This document shows, piece by piece, positions 26,537 through 35,288 of a DNA stretch of 64,000 bases. The position numbers and the translations under genes are program-made. Under the pieces are notes generated by a model, which ran no database searches, was not told where the DNA came from, and saw only the letters and a program-made list of their open reading frames with translations. This DNA is from Streptomyces zinciresistens K42 (GTDB lineage Bacteria > Actinomycetota > Actinomycetes > Streptomycetales > Streptomycetaceae), in the NCBI RefSeq assembly GCF_000225525.1, contig NZ_AGBF01000009.1, forward strand, positions 28,704 to 92,703, given 5' to 3'. Within the stretch, counting starts at the first letter, position 1. Every line of letters begins with the position of its first letter.

Positions 26537-26748
26537 CAGGCCGCCTTCCCGTAGCGGGCACGGACACGGCGCACCGGCTCGACGGTGCGCGCCTCGACGT
26601 ACTCGGCGATCGCGCTTTCCGGGATGCGCACAGGGCGGCCGAGCTTCACGTAGCGGATGCGGCGCTCGGCGATCAGGCGACGGACGAAGCGCTCGCCTGT
26701 ACCGAGCATTTCGCCGGCCTCGGCCACTGTCAGGAGGCGATCAGCCAT
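26536..26748 (-). CDS. xis: excisionase / MerR-like helix-turn-helix protein
   Basis: A 70-residue DNA-binding protein of the excisionase family: LLTVAEAGEMLGTGERFVRRLIAERRIRYVKLGRPVRIPESAIAEYV. It pairs with the adjoining integrase and should bend attachment-site DNA during excision. The element B copy at 46323 is clearly homologous. Confidence 0.9.
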   Translation of the reverse strand: MADRLLTVAEAGEMLGTGERFVRRLIAERRIRYVKLGRPVRIPESAIAEYVEARTVEPVRRVRARYGKAA

Positions 26749-26890
26749 TTGCGGTCACCTCCTGTGCGGTGCGAGCGGTGCGCTGGGAGCGGGGACGGGC
26801 AGGGGGTATTGCGGGTCGGCGCAAGGGCGACGGGTCCTTTACTCGGGGTGGTTCTGGGCAGCAGACCGTTCCTGCTGGCAGCGCTTGGCG

Positions 26891-27169
26891 TTACGCGGCG
26901 CGGGGCCCATGGAGGAGGGCCAGGGGCGAGACCCGGAGGGCCTGGGCGAGGGCGACTAGGTCGTCGATGTCGCAACGGCGTTGGGCACGTTCGATGCGAG
27001 ACAGCATCGTGTTGGTCATCGGGCGGCCGAGGGCGGTGACGCGGGCGGCAAGCTCGCGCTGGGCGAGGCCGCGTTCGGTGCGGAGGATTTCGATGGTGCG
27101 GGCGGTCCGTATTCCGGCCGTGCCGATTTCCAGGGATCGTGCTGCCATGGCTCCATTTGTAGCTTGCAT
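26891..27169 (-). CDS. XRE/Cro-type helix-turn-helix regulator
   Basis: A 92-residue protein with a Cro-like fold: IEILRTERGLAQRELAARV then MTNTMLSRIERAQRRCDIDDLVALAQAL. It probably controls element genes. The start could be ATG 27169 or ATG 27148; neither has a strong ribosome-binding site. Confidence 0.8.
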   Translation of the reverse strand: MQATNGAMAARSLEIGTAGIRTARTIEILRTERGLAQRELAARVTALGRPMTNTMLSRIERAQRRCDIDDLVALAQALRVSPLALLHGPRAA

Positions 27170-27680
27170 TCGCCGGTTTGGTTAACCGGCGATCGTCGGC
27201 TATGTTGCGCCGGGCCGACGGCCGGGGCTTACTTCTGGGCTGGGTTCCGGATGTCCGGTTGGCGGCGTCTTCGCCAGCCGGATGACACGCTCTGACGTGG
27301 GGTGTTGTGTTGTAGCTTGCGCTCGCAGCGGGAGTCAACGGTCTCCCGACGTGATGCTTCTGGCTTTAGCTGACGGACCATTATTTCGGCAACCGCCGAT
27401 TCGGGTTTATGGTTTTGGTGATGCCTCGCAGCACACGTTCGCCGTCAGCTGTCTGATTTCCCGGCGAAATGCTGGACTTGTGCGGCATGCATGTGGCTGT
27501 CTTGGCCTCGATTCTTCAGTGGTCGTGAGTGCGTGAGCGGGCAGTCGGTTCGCCCTGTTTGTTCCGCGTGATCGCGGGTGGGGCCTTCGCGTGTCGCTGC
27601 GGCTGCGCCGGGGTTCCACGGCTCCCGGAGGGTGTTGGTCCTGCTCCTTCCTGGTCTTCGTCGGGTCTGGCTGCCGGTCG
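27170..27680. other. 510-bp non-coding stretch flanking the IS
   Basis: Lies between the XRE gene and the transposase stop. It is less G+C-rich than the chromosome in its first 350 bp (a TTGTAGCTTGC segment occurs twice, near 27158 and 27311). The left end of the IS must fall here but terminal repeats could not be resolved by eye. Small frames here show no plausible protein. Confidence 0.45.
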
Positions 27681-29108
27681 TCAGGTGATGGCCGGGAGTG
27701 CGGTCAGCCGCTGCCAGCAGGTGGTGAAGGCGGTCGCCCAGGGCCAGGTCCGCTCGATCCGGAGCCATCGGCGGCGGGCGTGGTCGGCGAGTCGGGCGGG
27801 CAGGTGGTAGAGGCGGAAACGCATGGTGTCAGGCTCGGCGTCGGCCAGGTCTTCGATGTCGTGCAGGGCCAGCAGTCGCACCCAGGCGTCGAGATCGGCG
27901 GCGATGTTCGCGGCGAGCATCCAGCCGCGGTTGACCTCCCACGATTGCGAGGGCAGGTTGTCCAGCCCCATCGCTTTGTTGGTGCGTACCCGGTCTTCCA
28001 CACCTGCGTGGGAGCGGTGCAGCACGTCCAGGAACTGTGCGTGGCCCGACCCGGCGATGCCCCACATGTGGCGGATGTTGGTCGCGGTGATGCAATACCG
28101 CCAGCCGGTCTTCTTCTCGAACGCGGTCAGCTTCTTCAGGTGCCGCCGGGCCGGACGGACCCGGCGCACGATCAGCCGCATCCCTTCTGGCCAGCCCCCG
28201 CGGGTGTTCAGGCCGGTCAGCTCGGCGACGAAGTAGCCCTCCTGGACGCTGCCGTCTGGGTGCACGGAGGTCTCCCAGGCCATCCCGGGTAGGCGGGCGA
28301 TGGCCTTCTCGTCGTCTTCGGTGATCTTCCAGCCGACGGTGTAACGGACCGTGCGCCGTGCGGTGTTCAGGGCTTCGAGGTGTTCCAGCAGCCCGTGGGT
28401 GGCCCCGGCCCCGTCCACCCGGACGAGGATCTTCGCGGCCGAGGAGCCGGGGATCTGCGCGAGGGCATCGGTGAGAACGGCGATGTGGTCGGTCACCGTG
28501 TTCGCTCCGGAGTTCCCCGGCCGCAGGAGCATGGCCAGGGACTCGGTGGTGTTGGCACACCACGCGGCCAGCGGATGGAATCCGAACGTCTTTTTGAAAG
28601 TGACCGCTGCTCCGGTCTTCTTCGAGGCGGAGGTGATGATGGTGGCGTCGAGGTCGATGACGATCCAGCCGGTCAGCCGCTTGCCTGCCACGGTCACCCA
28701 GGGGAAGCCGCCCGGCCGCAGATGCAGCAAGCTCCACACGTGCCGGCGCACCCGCGCCCGCACCTTTGCGATCTTCGCCAGAGTGGCCTCATCGAGTGCC
28801 GCCAGCGTGCGGCGGGCAGTGGAGTCTGAGGCCGCGGCCCCGAACAACGGCCGATGATGTAACTGGAGCTGCTCGGCCTCCGACAGGTTCTCGGCCCCGA
28901 GCACGATCGCGACGGCCAGGTGCACCAGCACCGCTGCACGGTTCCGCCAGCTGGCCACCGTGCTGGACGGCAGTATCTTCGCCAGCGCCCCCGTCAGTCC
29001 CGTGCGGTCCGCGCATCGGCGCAGCAGCACCGCCCCGGCATGCCCGATCAGCCTCTTGCCGTCAGCCATCACCGACAGCCGACGGTCCCACCCTGTACGC
29101 TCAACCAC
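27681..29108 (-). CDS. IS1380-family transposase
   Basis: A 475-residue DDE transposase. It opens with TGWDRRLSVMADGK and LIGHAGAVLLRR, typical of actinobacterial IS1380 members. The catalytic region includes GWIVIDLDATI (first Asp), KILVRVDGAGATHGLLEHL (second Asp) and the C-terminal DLDAWVRLLALHD segment. The frame is intact, so the IS may be active. It separates the integration module from the mobilization module. Confidence 0.93.
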   Translation of the reverse strand: MVERTGWDRRLSVMADGKRLIGHAGAVLLRRCADRTGLTGALAKILPSSTVASWRNRAAVLVHLAVAIVLGAENLSEAEQLQLHHRPLFGAAASDSTARRTLAALDEATLAKIAKVRARVRRHVWSLLHLRPGGFPWVTVAGKRLTGWIVIDLDATIITSASKKTGAAVTFKKTFGFHPLAAWCANTTESLAMLLRPGNSGANTVTDHIAVLTDALAQIPGSSAAKILVRVDGAGATHGLLEHLEALNTARRTVRYTVGWKITEDDEKAIARLPGMAWETSVHPDGSVQEGYFVAELTGLNTRGGWPEGMRLIVRRVRPARRHLKKLTAFEKKTGWRYCITATNIRHMWGIAGSGHAQFLDVLHRSHAGVEDRVRTNKAMGLDNLPSQSWEVNRGWMLAANIAADLDAWVRLLALHDIEDLADAEPDTMRFRLYHLPARLADHARRRWLRIERTWPWATAFTTCWQRLTALPAIT

Positions 29109-29183
29109 CAGAAAGGTGCCTTGCTCTCTGCAGCGGATATGACTTCGACACTCACATCCTTGCAGGTCAACGGCACCTTTCTG
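29109..29183. repeat. 12-bp perfect inverted repeat upstream of the transposase
   Basis: CAGAAAGGTGCC (29109-29120) and GGCACCTTTCTG (29172-29183), 51 bp apart, abut the transposase start codon. Could be a regulatory hairpin or part of the right IS end. Confidence 0.6.
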
Positions 29184-29353
29184 CTATCGGGGCGTCAGAT
29201 CACCCAATTCCGCTGAATACCCAGGGTTGGCTATACGACGCCACCAGCCCTCCGCCGCGCCTTCGGACCGGGGCTGTGCGCCACCCCCCTTCCCCCGCAC
29301 CGCCCGACGAGGGCGGCCACACCGCCACGCCCTCACCTAGGAGCCGCCGCCCG

Positions 29354-30196
29354 ATGAGCTACGACGCCCGCGAATGGGTGTGGGACCACAGCCGCAGCAA
29401 AGGCACCGCTCGCATGGTCCTCGCCCTGATCGCCGACCGGTGCCGCGACCGGCACTGCGTCGCGTACGCGTCCGTGCCCACCCTCATGAAACGCGCCAAT
29501 GCCTCCCGCACCGCCGTGCGCGATGCCCTGGCCAAGTTGATCGACAGCGGCGAACTCGTGCCGCTCGCCGGCCGCAAGGGACCACGGGGCGAGACGTACT
29601 ACCTCCTCCCGGTCGCCGCCCGGTTCCTCGGCGAGCAGGCCGCGGAGGGCGACCGGAATCCGGCTCCCCAAGGGGGTCAGATTCCGACCCTCGGGGGGCC
29701 GGAATCCGACCCGGTCGAGTCCTTCGAGGGGGGATCGGAATCCGACCCCGGGGAACAGAATCCGGCCCCCAGGGGGTACGGATTCCGACCCGGAGGGGGT
29801 GCAGATTCCGACCCCCAGAACAGAAGAGAACCGAAGGTGAACGGTAAGAGCAGCAGCTCCGCCCCGCTCATCTCCGCCATCGAGTGGCAGATCGACGACG
29901 ACGCCCGTGCCTGGCTGCAGCACCACGGCCACCTCGACCGCCTCGGCGAGGAGGCGCTGCACGCCGCCGACGAGAAGTGGCGCACCTACCGGGCTGCCTG
30001 GGCGTCTCGCACCGCCGCCGCGTGGACGGCCGACTGGCGCGCGTGGATCGCCCGCGAGCACACCCCCGCCCCTGGCCGCCCCAACCTGTACGCCGTGCCC
30101 GGCGGCCCGCCCACCCCAACCACCGGCATGACGCGCTCCGAGGCGCACATGGCCGCCCTGCTCGCCGCCCTCGACGAACCGACCGGAACGGAGTAA
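29354..30196 (+). CDS. winged-helix protein with internal DNA repeats (candidate replication initiator)
   Basis: A 280-residue protein in three parts. Residues 1-95 form a winged helix-turn-helix (MSYDAREWVWDHSRSKGTAR; VPTLMKRANASRTAVRDALAKLIDSGELVPL). Residues 100-158 are a Pro/Gly/Ser/Asp-rich linker. Residues 170-280 form a helical C-terminal domain (WLQHHGHLDRLGEEALHAADEKWR). The linker is encoded by seven GA(A/T)TCCG DNA repeats spaced 20-36 bp, followed by an A-rich purine stretch. That layout, an initiator-like winged helix with an origin-like array inside its own gene, recalls phage lambda O. A function in replication is inference. Confidence 0.7.
   Translation: MSYDAREWVWDHSRSKGTARMVLALIADRCRDRHCVAYASVPTLMKRANASRTAVRDALAKLIDSGELVPLAGRKGPRGETYYLLPVAARFLGEQAAEGDRNPAPQGGQIPTLGGPESDPVESFEGGSESDPGEQNPAPRGYGFRPGGGADSDPQNRREPKVNGKSSSSAPLISAIEWQIDDDARAWLQHHGHLDRLGEEALHAADEKWRTYRAAWASRTAAAWTADWRAWIAREHTPAPGRPNLYAVPGGPPTPTTGMTRSEAHMAALLAALDEPTGTE
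29656..29855 (+). repeat. seven iteron-like repeats plus purine-rich tract (candidate origin)
   Basis: GA(A/T)TCCG starts at 29656, 29680, 29702, 29738, 29758, 29781 and 29804, most copies extended to GA(A/T)TCCGACCC. Spacings 24, 22, 36, 20, 23 and 23 are not all multiples of three, so the repeats are read in different protein frames and are conserved as DNA. A purine- and A-rich stretch follows at 29817-29855. Confidence 0.7.
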
Positions 30197-30204
30197 CCCG
30201 CCCT

Positions 30205-31182
30205 TTGGACCGACGCGAAGTCGCCGCTGTCCTCGCCTACACCGGCCGCCTCGACCCCCGCACCATCCGCACCGGCACGGGCGAGGCCCGTGACCAGATC
30301 GCCCAGTGGCAGGAACTGCTCGACGACGTGCCGTTCGCCACCGACCACGGCTGGGACGTCCGCGAGGCGATACGGTCCCACGTCCTCGACTCGCCGTACC
30401 CGATCCTGCCCGTGGACATCGCCCGCAGATGGCGCGCCCACCGGCGCGACCGCCTCAACCGGCACACCGACCCCACACCCGCTGCCGACCCCGACGATCC
30501 GGCCGCCTGGCGAGCCGAGCTGCTCCGGTCCCGCAACGCGGTCGCCGCCGGCCAGGCCGCCCCTTCGACGCATCGGCAGATCGCCGGCAGTTGCCGGCCT
30601 CGCGACGTCGAGGAGCGGCTGCGCGAGCTCGGGTCGTGCATCCCACCGGCCGTACGCGCCGAACTCGCCCGCTACCGTCCGACCCGCGCCGCGCGCGACG
30701 CCGCCGTCACCGAGGGCCTACCCGATGCGCTCGGCGTCCGGTGCGACTGGTGCCACGCACCCGTGGGCTCCCCGTGCCGTCGACGCAGGGCGAGCCCCGA
30801 CGGAACCGCCCGGGGCAACGCCGTACGAGCGACTCCCCACCCGTCACGCGTCGACCTCGCCGCTACCCGGGACAGGCCGACACCGAGCTGCGTGACGGGG
30901 ACCGGTTTCGCGCCTCGCGGCAGCTATGTGGGGATACGACCGTCGGTCCCCGCACCGCGTACACCGCCCCGACGAAACTTTGGGGACGGTGTCGCGGGGA
31001 CGGTGCCGACGACTACCGGGGACCGATCCCCTCTGAAACCGCAGGTCAGAGGGCCTTTCATGCCGTCCCCAGAGCGTCCCCAGAACGGGGACCGTCCCCA
31101 CAGCGGCCCCTTCGGGACCGGGACCGCGCTACGGAAAGGGGACCGTCCCCGTGACGACGCGTCAGGGGAACCGTCCCCGTGA
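30205..31182 (+). CDS. plasmid-type protein with Cys-rich zinc-ribbon segment
   Basis: A 325-residue protein starting at TTG 30205 (LDRREVAAVLAYTGRLDPRTIR). Residues 1-190 are helical and charged. A CDWCHAPVGSPC motif near residue 190 is a probable zinc ribbon. The last 110 residues are low-complexity and coincide with the GGGGAC/GTCCCC repeat array, so the true C-terminus may be shorter in relatives. It lies 8 bp after the winged-helix gene and is probably co-expressed with it. The family is recurrent on Streptomyces plasmids and integrative elements; its function is unknown. Confidence 0.65.
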   Translation: MDRREVAAVLAYTGRLDPRTIRTGTGEARDQIAQWQELLDDVPFATDHGWDVREAIRSHVLDSPYPILPVDIARRWRAHRRDRLNRHTDPTPAADPDDPAAWRAELLRSRNAVAAGQAAPSTHRQIAGSCRPRDVEERLRELGSCIPPAVRAELARYRPTRAARDAAVTEGLPDALGVRCDWCHAPVGSPCRRRRASPDGTARGNAVRATPHPSRVDLAATRDRPTPSCVTGTGFAPRGSYVGIRPSVPAPRTPPRRNFGDGVAGTVPTTTGDRSPLKPQVRGPFMPSPERPQNGDRPHSGPFGTGTALRKGDRPRDDASGEPSP

Positions 31183-31220
31183 CGAAGCGTCACATCCTCG
31201 TCCCCAAGCGTCTGGGGACG
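30897..31220. repeat. GGGGAC/GTCCCC palindromic repeat array (candidate oriT or regulatory region)
   Basis: At least ten GGGGAC or GTCCCC boxes, several joined as GGGGACCGTCCCC (31097-31109, 31138-31150), plus a direct repeat of 22 bp with one mismatch at 31143-31164 and 31171-31192 that contains GTGACGA-GCGTCA. The array runs from inside the preceding gene to 190 bp before mobC, the expected place for an origin of transfer. Confidence 0.65.
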
Positions 31221-31406
31221 GTGCACCGCAGCGCTATGTGGACCGGTCTCCGTCCCCTCTCGTTTCAACCACAGCCCTCGCTCGGACAGCGCCTATCTCG
31301 GTCGCCTGTCCAGACCTCAGCCCACCACCGCTGAACTGCTCCGGCCGCTGCCCTCGCACGGCAACTCAGCGGCGCTCCCTACCGAACACATCCAGGAGAA
31401 GCACAC

Positions 31407-32069
31407 GTGCACGACCGACACCACGAACACACCAACCAGCAGGAGACGCCCATCGCCTCAGACAACCGCGCAGCAAGGTATCCCGCTGGACCGTCCACAG
31501 GCCGGTTCCACGGGGAAGCCTCCGCCCCAGGGGTGGCGGAGGCACTCGGGCACCAGGGGGTGCCCGAGGAGGAGAAGCAACACTCTGACGCCGAGCCCGT
31601 CGCCGTTGCCGTGCCCCTGCCGCGCGCCGCCGAAGCAGCCGCTCTGCATCGAGTCGCCCAACGCCGCAAACCCGACCCAGGCGGCCGGCGCAAGAAGCGC
31701 GTCGATGCCCGTTACAGCGTTGAGGAGAGGGACGCAATCCGTGCCAAGGCCACGTCGCTGAACCTGAGCGGCGCTCACTACGTCGCCGCCGTCACCCTGG
31801 CCCACGTTGAAGGTGACCTCACTGTGCCCGGCCAACGCACCCAGCTGGACGACTACATCGACGAGCTGACCGCCCTGCGCGAGCAGGTCGCCACCATCGG
31901 CCGCAACGTCAACCAGATCGCCAAGAAGCTCAACTCCGGCGGCCATCCACAACCTGGGGACAGTGCCCTCCTCGCCCAGACCGACCGCACTCTGGACGCC
32001 GTCGGCGCTGCAGTGCGCCACATCGCGGCAGCTGCGAACCAGGCCGTCAGCCACAAGGCGGCCCGATGA
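31407..32069 (+). CDS. mobC: MobC-family mobilization accessory protein
   Basis: A 220-residue relaxosome accessory protein. The N-terminal 90 residues are disordered and Pro/Glu/Arg-rich. The C-terminal MobC domain has VDARYSVEERDAIRAKATSLNLSGAHYVAAV, a ribbon-helix-helix-like segment, then the diagnostic LREQVATIGRNVNQIAKKLNSGG. GTG start with AGGAG upstream. It overlaps the relaxase start (ATGA at 32066-32069). MobC melts and marks oriT for the relaxase. Confidence 0.9.
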   Translation: MHDRHHEHTNQQETPIASDNRAARYPAGPSTGRFHGEASAPGVAEALGHQGVPEEEKQHSDAEPVAVAVPLPRAAEAAALHRVAQRRKPDPGGRRKKRVDARYSVEERDAIRAKATSLNLSGAHYVAAVTLAHVEGDLTVPGQRTQLDDYIDELTALREQVATIGRNVNQIAKKLNSGGHPQPGDSALLAQTDRTLDAVGAAVRHIAAAANQAVSHKAAR

Positions 32070-33739
32070 TCGCGAAGATCAGCGGCGGCAAGGACACCGC
32101 CGGCCTGATCCGCTACCTGTTCGACACCAAGAAGGCCAAGGACCACACCGACCCGCACCTGGTGGCCTCCTGGGACGGCTTCGCCCCCGACCCCGGCCGC
32201 GCCGACGACTTCGACGCCACGAAGAGGCTCCTGGTGGCCGACCTCGACCTGCACGTCAAGCAGGCCCGGCGGCTCGGCCGCGCACCCGAGAAACACACGT
32301 GGCACTGCTCCATCCGCGCCGCCCCCGAAGACCGCATCCTCAGCGACGAGGAGTGGGCCGACATCGCCCGCCGCGTCGTCGCCGCCACCGGCATTGCACC
32401 CGACGGCGATCCGGACGGCTGCCGATGGGTCGCCGTCCGCCACGCCCCCGACCACATCCACATCGCCGCCACCAAAGTCCGGGCGGACCTGCGCACCGCA
32501 CGCCACTGGAACGACTACCTCACCGCCGACCGCGAACTCGTCGCCATCGAGAAGGAATACGGCCTCCACCAAGTCGTCCGCGGGGACCGCACCGCCGCCA
32601 AACGCCCCACCCGCGCCGAGCAGGAAAAGGCCCGCCGCCAAGGACGCAAGACAACCTCCCGCGAACAACTGCGCACCACCGTCCACCAGCTGGTGTCCAT
32701 CGCCGCCAGCCCGGAAGAGTTCCTCCACCTCCTCGACGGCGTCGACGGCATACGCGTCGACGTCCAGCACTTCCCCTCCGGGGACATACGCGGCTACAAG
32801 GTCGCCCTCGAAGGCGACACCAACGCCGCAGGCGAGCCGGTCTGGTTCTCCGGCTCCCAACTCGCCCCCGACCTGTCCTTCCCCAAAATCGCCGAACGCC
32901 TCACCGGCATCGAACCCCCACCAGCCACAGAGCCGGGCAGCCGACGTAGGCCAAACCCCTGGCACCAGGCCACCGCGGCGGCCGAACGCATCCCCCACCA
33001 CCTCGACCAGGCCGAAGACACCGTGGCCCAGGCACACATCGCGGCCTTCGCCGAGGCCCTCGACGTCCTGCCGCTCCTCGCCCCCGACCACCTGCGAGCA
33101 CAGCTCCAGCAGGCCGCCCTCTCGTTCGAACGCGCCTCCCGCTCCCGCATCCGCGCTCAGCAGGACCAGGCCCGCGCCCTGCGCGGCGCCGTACGAGCAC
33201 TGCGCACCGCACCGGTCACCGGTGACGGGAGCGGACTGACGATGTTCCTCGACATCGCCGTCCTGGTCGTCATCGCCACCACCCGCTGGCACCAGACCCG
33301 CCACCACGACCAACAAGTCGCCGCCGCCCACCAGACCCTGATCCACCTCCAAGCGGCCTACGAGCACGCAGCCGCTCAGCCACTGGCCGCCCTGGCCCAG
33401 CGCAAGCCACCCACCCACATCGTGGAACACCACGCCCAGCACATACGAACCGTCCTGCCCGACCACGCCGAGCGGATCCTCGACGACCCCGCCTGGCCGG
33501 CACTGGTCGCCGCCCTCACCCAAGCCGAGACCGCCGGCCACGACCCCCGCCAGCTCCTCCAGCACGCCGCCCGACAGCGCTCACTGGACGACGCTCGCTC
33601 ACCTGCCAGAACCCTGACCTGGCGCATCCAACGCCTCGGTGAACGCCACATACCCGGCCCACGAGCCCAGGCACCCAATGCTCAGCATGCCGCGGTGCAC
33701 CCCGCCGCTCCGCAGCAGCCGCAGGCGCGGCGGCGCTGA
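32066..33739 (+). CDS. mobA: relaxase / mobilization nuclease (MobA/VirD2-like)
   Basis: A 557-residue relaxase that nicks oriT and pilots single-stranded DNA. The N-terminus MIAKISGGKDTAGLIRYLF holds the probable catalytic Tyr. The metal-binding histidine motif is VRHAPDHIHIAATKVR near residue 130. The C-terminal half (residues 290-557) is helical, Gln/Ala/His-rich, with one short hydrophobic stretch (MFLDIAVLVVIATT) that could contact the membrane or a coupling protein. Coupled to mobC. No coupling ATPase is on the same element. Confidence 0.92.
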   Translation: MIAKISGGKDTAGLIRYLFDTKKAKDHTDPHLVASWDGFAPDPGRADDFDATKRLLVADLDLHVKQARRLGRAPEKHTWHCSIRAAPEDRILSDEEWADIARRVVAATGIAPDGDPDGCRWVAVRHAPDHIHIAATKVRADLRTARHWNDYLTADRELVAIEKEYGLHQVVRGDRTAAKRPTRAEQEKARRQGRKTTSREQLRTTVHQLVSIAASPEEFLHLLDGVDGIRVDVQHFPSGDIRGYKVALEGDTNAAGEPVWFSGSQLAPDLSFPKIAERLTGIEPPPATEPGSRRRPNPWHQATAAAERIPHHLDQAEDTVAQAHIAAFAEALDVLPLLAPDHLRAQLQQAALSFERASRSRIRAQQDQARALRGAVRALRTAPVTGDGSGLTMFLDIAVLVVIATTRWHQTRHHDQQVAAAHQTLIHLQAAYEHAAAQPLAALAQRKPPTHIVEHHAQHIRTVLPDHAERILDDPAWPALVAALTQAETAGHDPRQLLQHAARQRSLDDARSPARTLTWRIQRLGERHIPGPRAQAPNAQHAAVHPAAPQQPQARRR

Positions 33740-34066
33740 TCACCCTTGCGCCCGGCCGCCATCCGACCTGGGTGCCTGGGGTTTGCGGTGTTTGCCGGTG
33801 CCGGAGCCCAGCGGCTTCGGCACCGGCCCTTGGAGTGGTGACGGCTCGTTGCTCTCCGGGTACAGGATCGCTTTGGCCTCGGCCAGATTGGCGGCGAATC
33901 CGTGCGGCTCCCACGTGTGCCCGTTCCACCGCTCGATGGCGCGGGGCGCATCCGGATTCAGATGCGATGCCCGGGGCCCGTCGCCGGGCACGACGGGCAC
34001 GGCGCGAAGTCGGCCGATCTTCGCGTCACGGCGTTCCGCCCAGTTCTTCAGCGGCTCGTCGTCCAT
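33740..34066 (-). CDS. DUF6087 family protein
   Basis: A 108-residue basic protein: MDDEPLKNWAERRDAKIGRLRAVPVVPGDGPRASHL, then a WNGHTWEPHGFAANLAEAK core and a disordered basic tail. This matches DUF6087 proteins, often found at the end of Streptomyces RiPP or regulatory clusters. It lies 31 bp after the methyltransferase and closes the graspetide operon, so an accessory role is possible. Function unknown. Confidence 0.75.
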   Translation of the reverse strand: MDDEPLKNWAERRDAKIGRLRAVPVVPGDGPRASHLNPDAPRAIERWNGHTWEPHGFAANLAEAKAILYPESNEPSPLQGPVPKPLGSGTGKHRKPQAPRSDGGRAQG

Positions 34067-34097
34067 CCTGGCGTTCCTCGCGTCGGTGGTGGCTGCC

Positions 34098-35288
34098 TCA
34101 GGAGGGTAGCGGCCATTGCGGGCCGTTCGGGTTCCCGAGCCAGACGACCTGCTGGTCGTGGGAGACGGTCACGCCGAAGGCGGCGGTGTTGGGTGAGCCG
34201 TACTCCTCCCAGGTGCCCACCGCCGACTCGACCGCGTCCCACAGGCGGCGGGGGCCGCCCTGGCGGACCTGCCAGCCGCCGTCGTCCGTGGGAGAGAGGA
34301 CGGCGAAGGAATCGGTGACGCTGTCCAGCAGGAACTTGCTGACCGGACCGCCGTCGACCCCCATGGAGAAGAAGCGGGCGTCCGGCGCCGCCAGCTGTGA
34401 CATGAAGGCCGGGCCTGAAGTGCTGAGCGCCTCCGGCCCGTACGAGGCTTTCCGCGCAGTCCCGTCGTCGGGGCCCGGCACCGTGCCGAGGCTCTCCGGA
34501 GCGTCCTGCTGGCGGGCGATCATGAAGCTCGGGTCGTCCTCGCTGAACCAGCCGCTCGCGCTGTCTCCGGTGACGATGAGCTTGACCAGGCCGAGGGAGC
34601 GCATCCAGCCGCGCAGGGTGGTGAGGATGATGCCGCCCGGCCGGACCTGTTCCAGCCAGGCGGGCGGCATGCTGCGGAAGCCGCATGTGGCGATCAGCCG
34701 GTCGTACGGGGCTCCGGCGGGGTGGCCGGCGCGGCCGTCCCCCACTACCAAGTGAGGGGTGTGACCGGATGCGGTGAGAGCTTCGCGGGCGCGGCGGGCC
34801 ACGCCCTCGTCCGTCTCGATCGAGGTCACGCTCTCGCTGCCGAGCCGGTGGCACATCAGGGCGGTCGAGTAGCCGGTGCCGGTGCCGATTTCCAGCACGT
34901 TCATGCCGTCCTGCACGTCGAGGTCTTCGAGCATCCGGACCACGAGGCTCGGCAGCGTCGACGACGAGGTCGGGGTCGCGTTACTGATCGGCTGCGGGTC
35001 GGCCCAGTCGATGTCGTGGCCGTCGAACTGGGTCATCCATGTCTCGTCGGTGTAGACGAGCCGGAGCCACTCCTCCTTGCCGACCGTCTCCTTTGTGACC
35101 GGTTCCCAGGTGGTGACGCCGACAGCGTCGCTCTCCCGGTAGAAGCGCGGGATGAATTGATGGCGGGGCACGGCCTCCACGGCGGCCCGCCAGCGCGGCG
35201 GCCGCAGCCGGCCGTCCTTTTCCAGTTGCCGGGTGAGCTGGCGCCGGAGGTCGACGGCGGCAGTCTCGATGTCGGGCTCACAGGCCAC
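34098..35288 (-). CDS. PIMT-like O-methyltransferase of the graspetide pathway
   Basis: A 396-residue SAM-dependent enzyme related to protein L-isoaspartyl methyltransferase, the type that accompanies SAV_5884-like ATP-grasp maturases. The N-terminal domain has HQFIPRFY and TQFDG. PIMT-type residues ISNATPTSSST precede motif I VLEIGTGTGYSTAL (131-144), and GDGRAG and YDRLIATCG follow. The extended C-terminus (about 235-396) is typical of graspetide PIMT homologues such as the fuscimiditide enzyme, which methylate an Asp in the cyclised peptide so that it closes to aspartimide. The start overlaps the ATP-grasp gene by 11 bp. Confidence 0.88.
   Translation of the reverse strand: MACEPDIETAAVDLRRQLTRQLEKDGRLRPPRWRAAVEAVPRHQFIPRFYRESDAVGVTTWEPVTKETVGKEEWLRLVYTDETWMTQFDGHDIDWADPQPISNATPTSSSTLPSLVVRMLEDLDVQDGMNVLEIGTGTGYSTALMCHRLGSESVTSIETDEGVARRAREALTASGHTPHLVVGDGRAGHPAGAPYDRLIATCGFRSMPPAWLEQVRPGGIILTTLRGWMRSLGLVKLIVTGDSASGWFSEDDPSFMIARQQDAPESLGTVPGPDDGTARKASYGPEALSTSGPAFMSQLAAPDARFFSMGVDGGPVSKFLLDSVTDSFAVLSPTDDGGWQVRQGGPRRLWDAVESAVGTWEEYGSPNTAAFGVTVSHDQQVVWLGNPNGPQWPLPS

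Noticed and set aside
27282..27536. 84-aa plus-strand frame near the IS left end
   Set aside because: No ribosome-binding site, no family features, and it probably spans IS-flanking sequence.
27530..27680. Left terminal inverted repeat of the IS1380 element
   Set aside because: I compared the sequence with the region right of the transposase and found no convincing inverted match, so IS ends are not reported.
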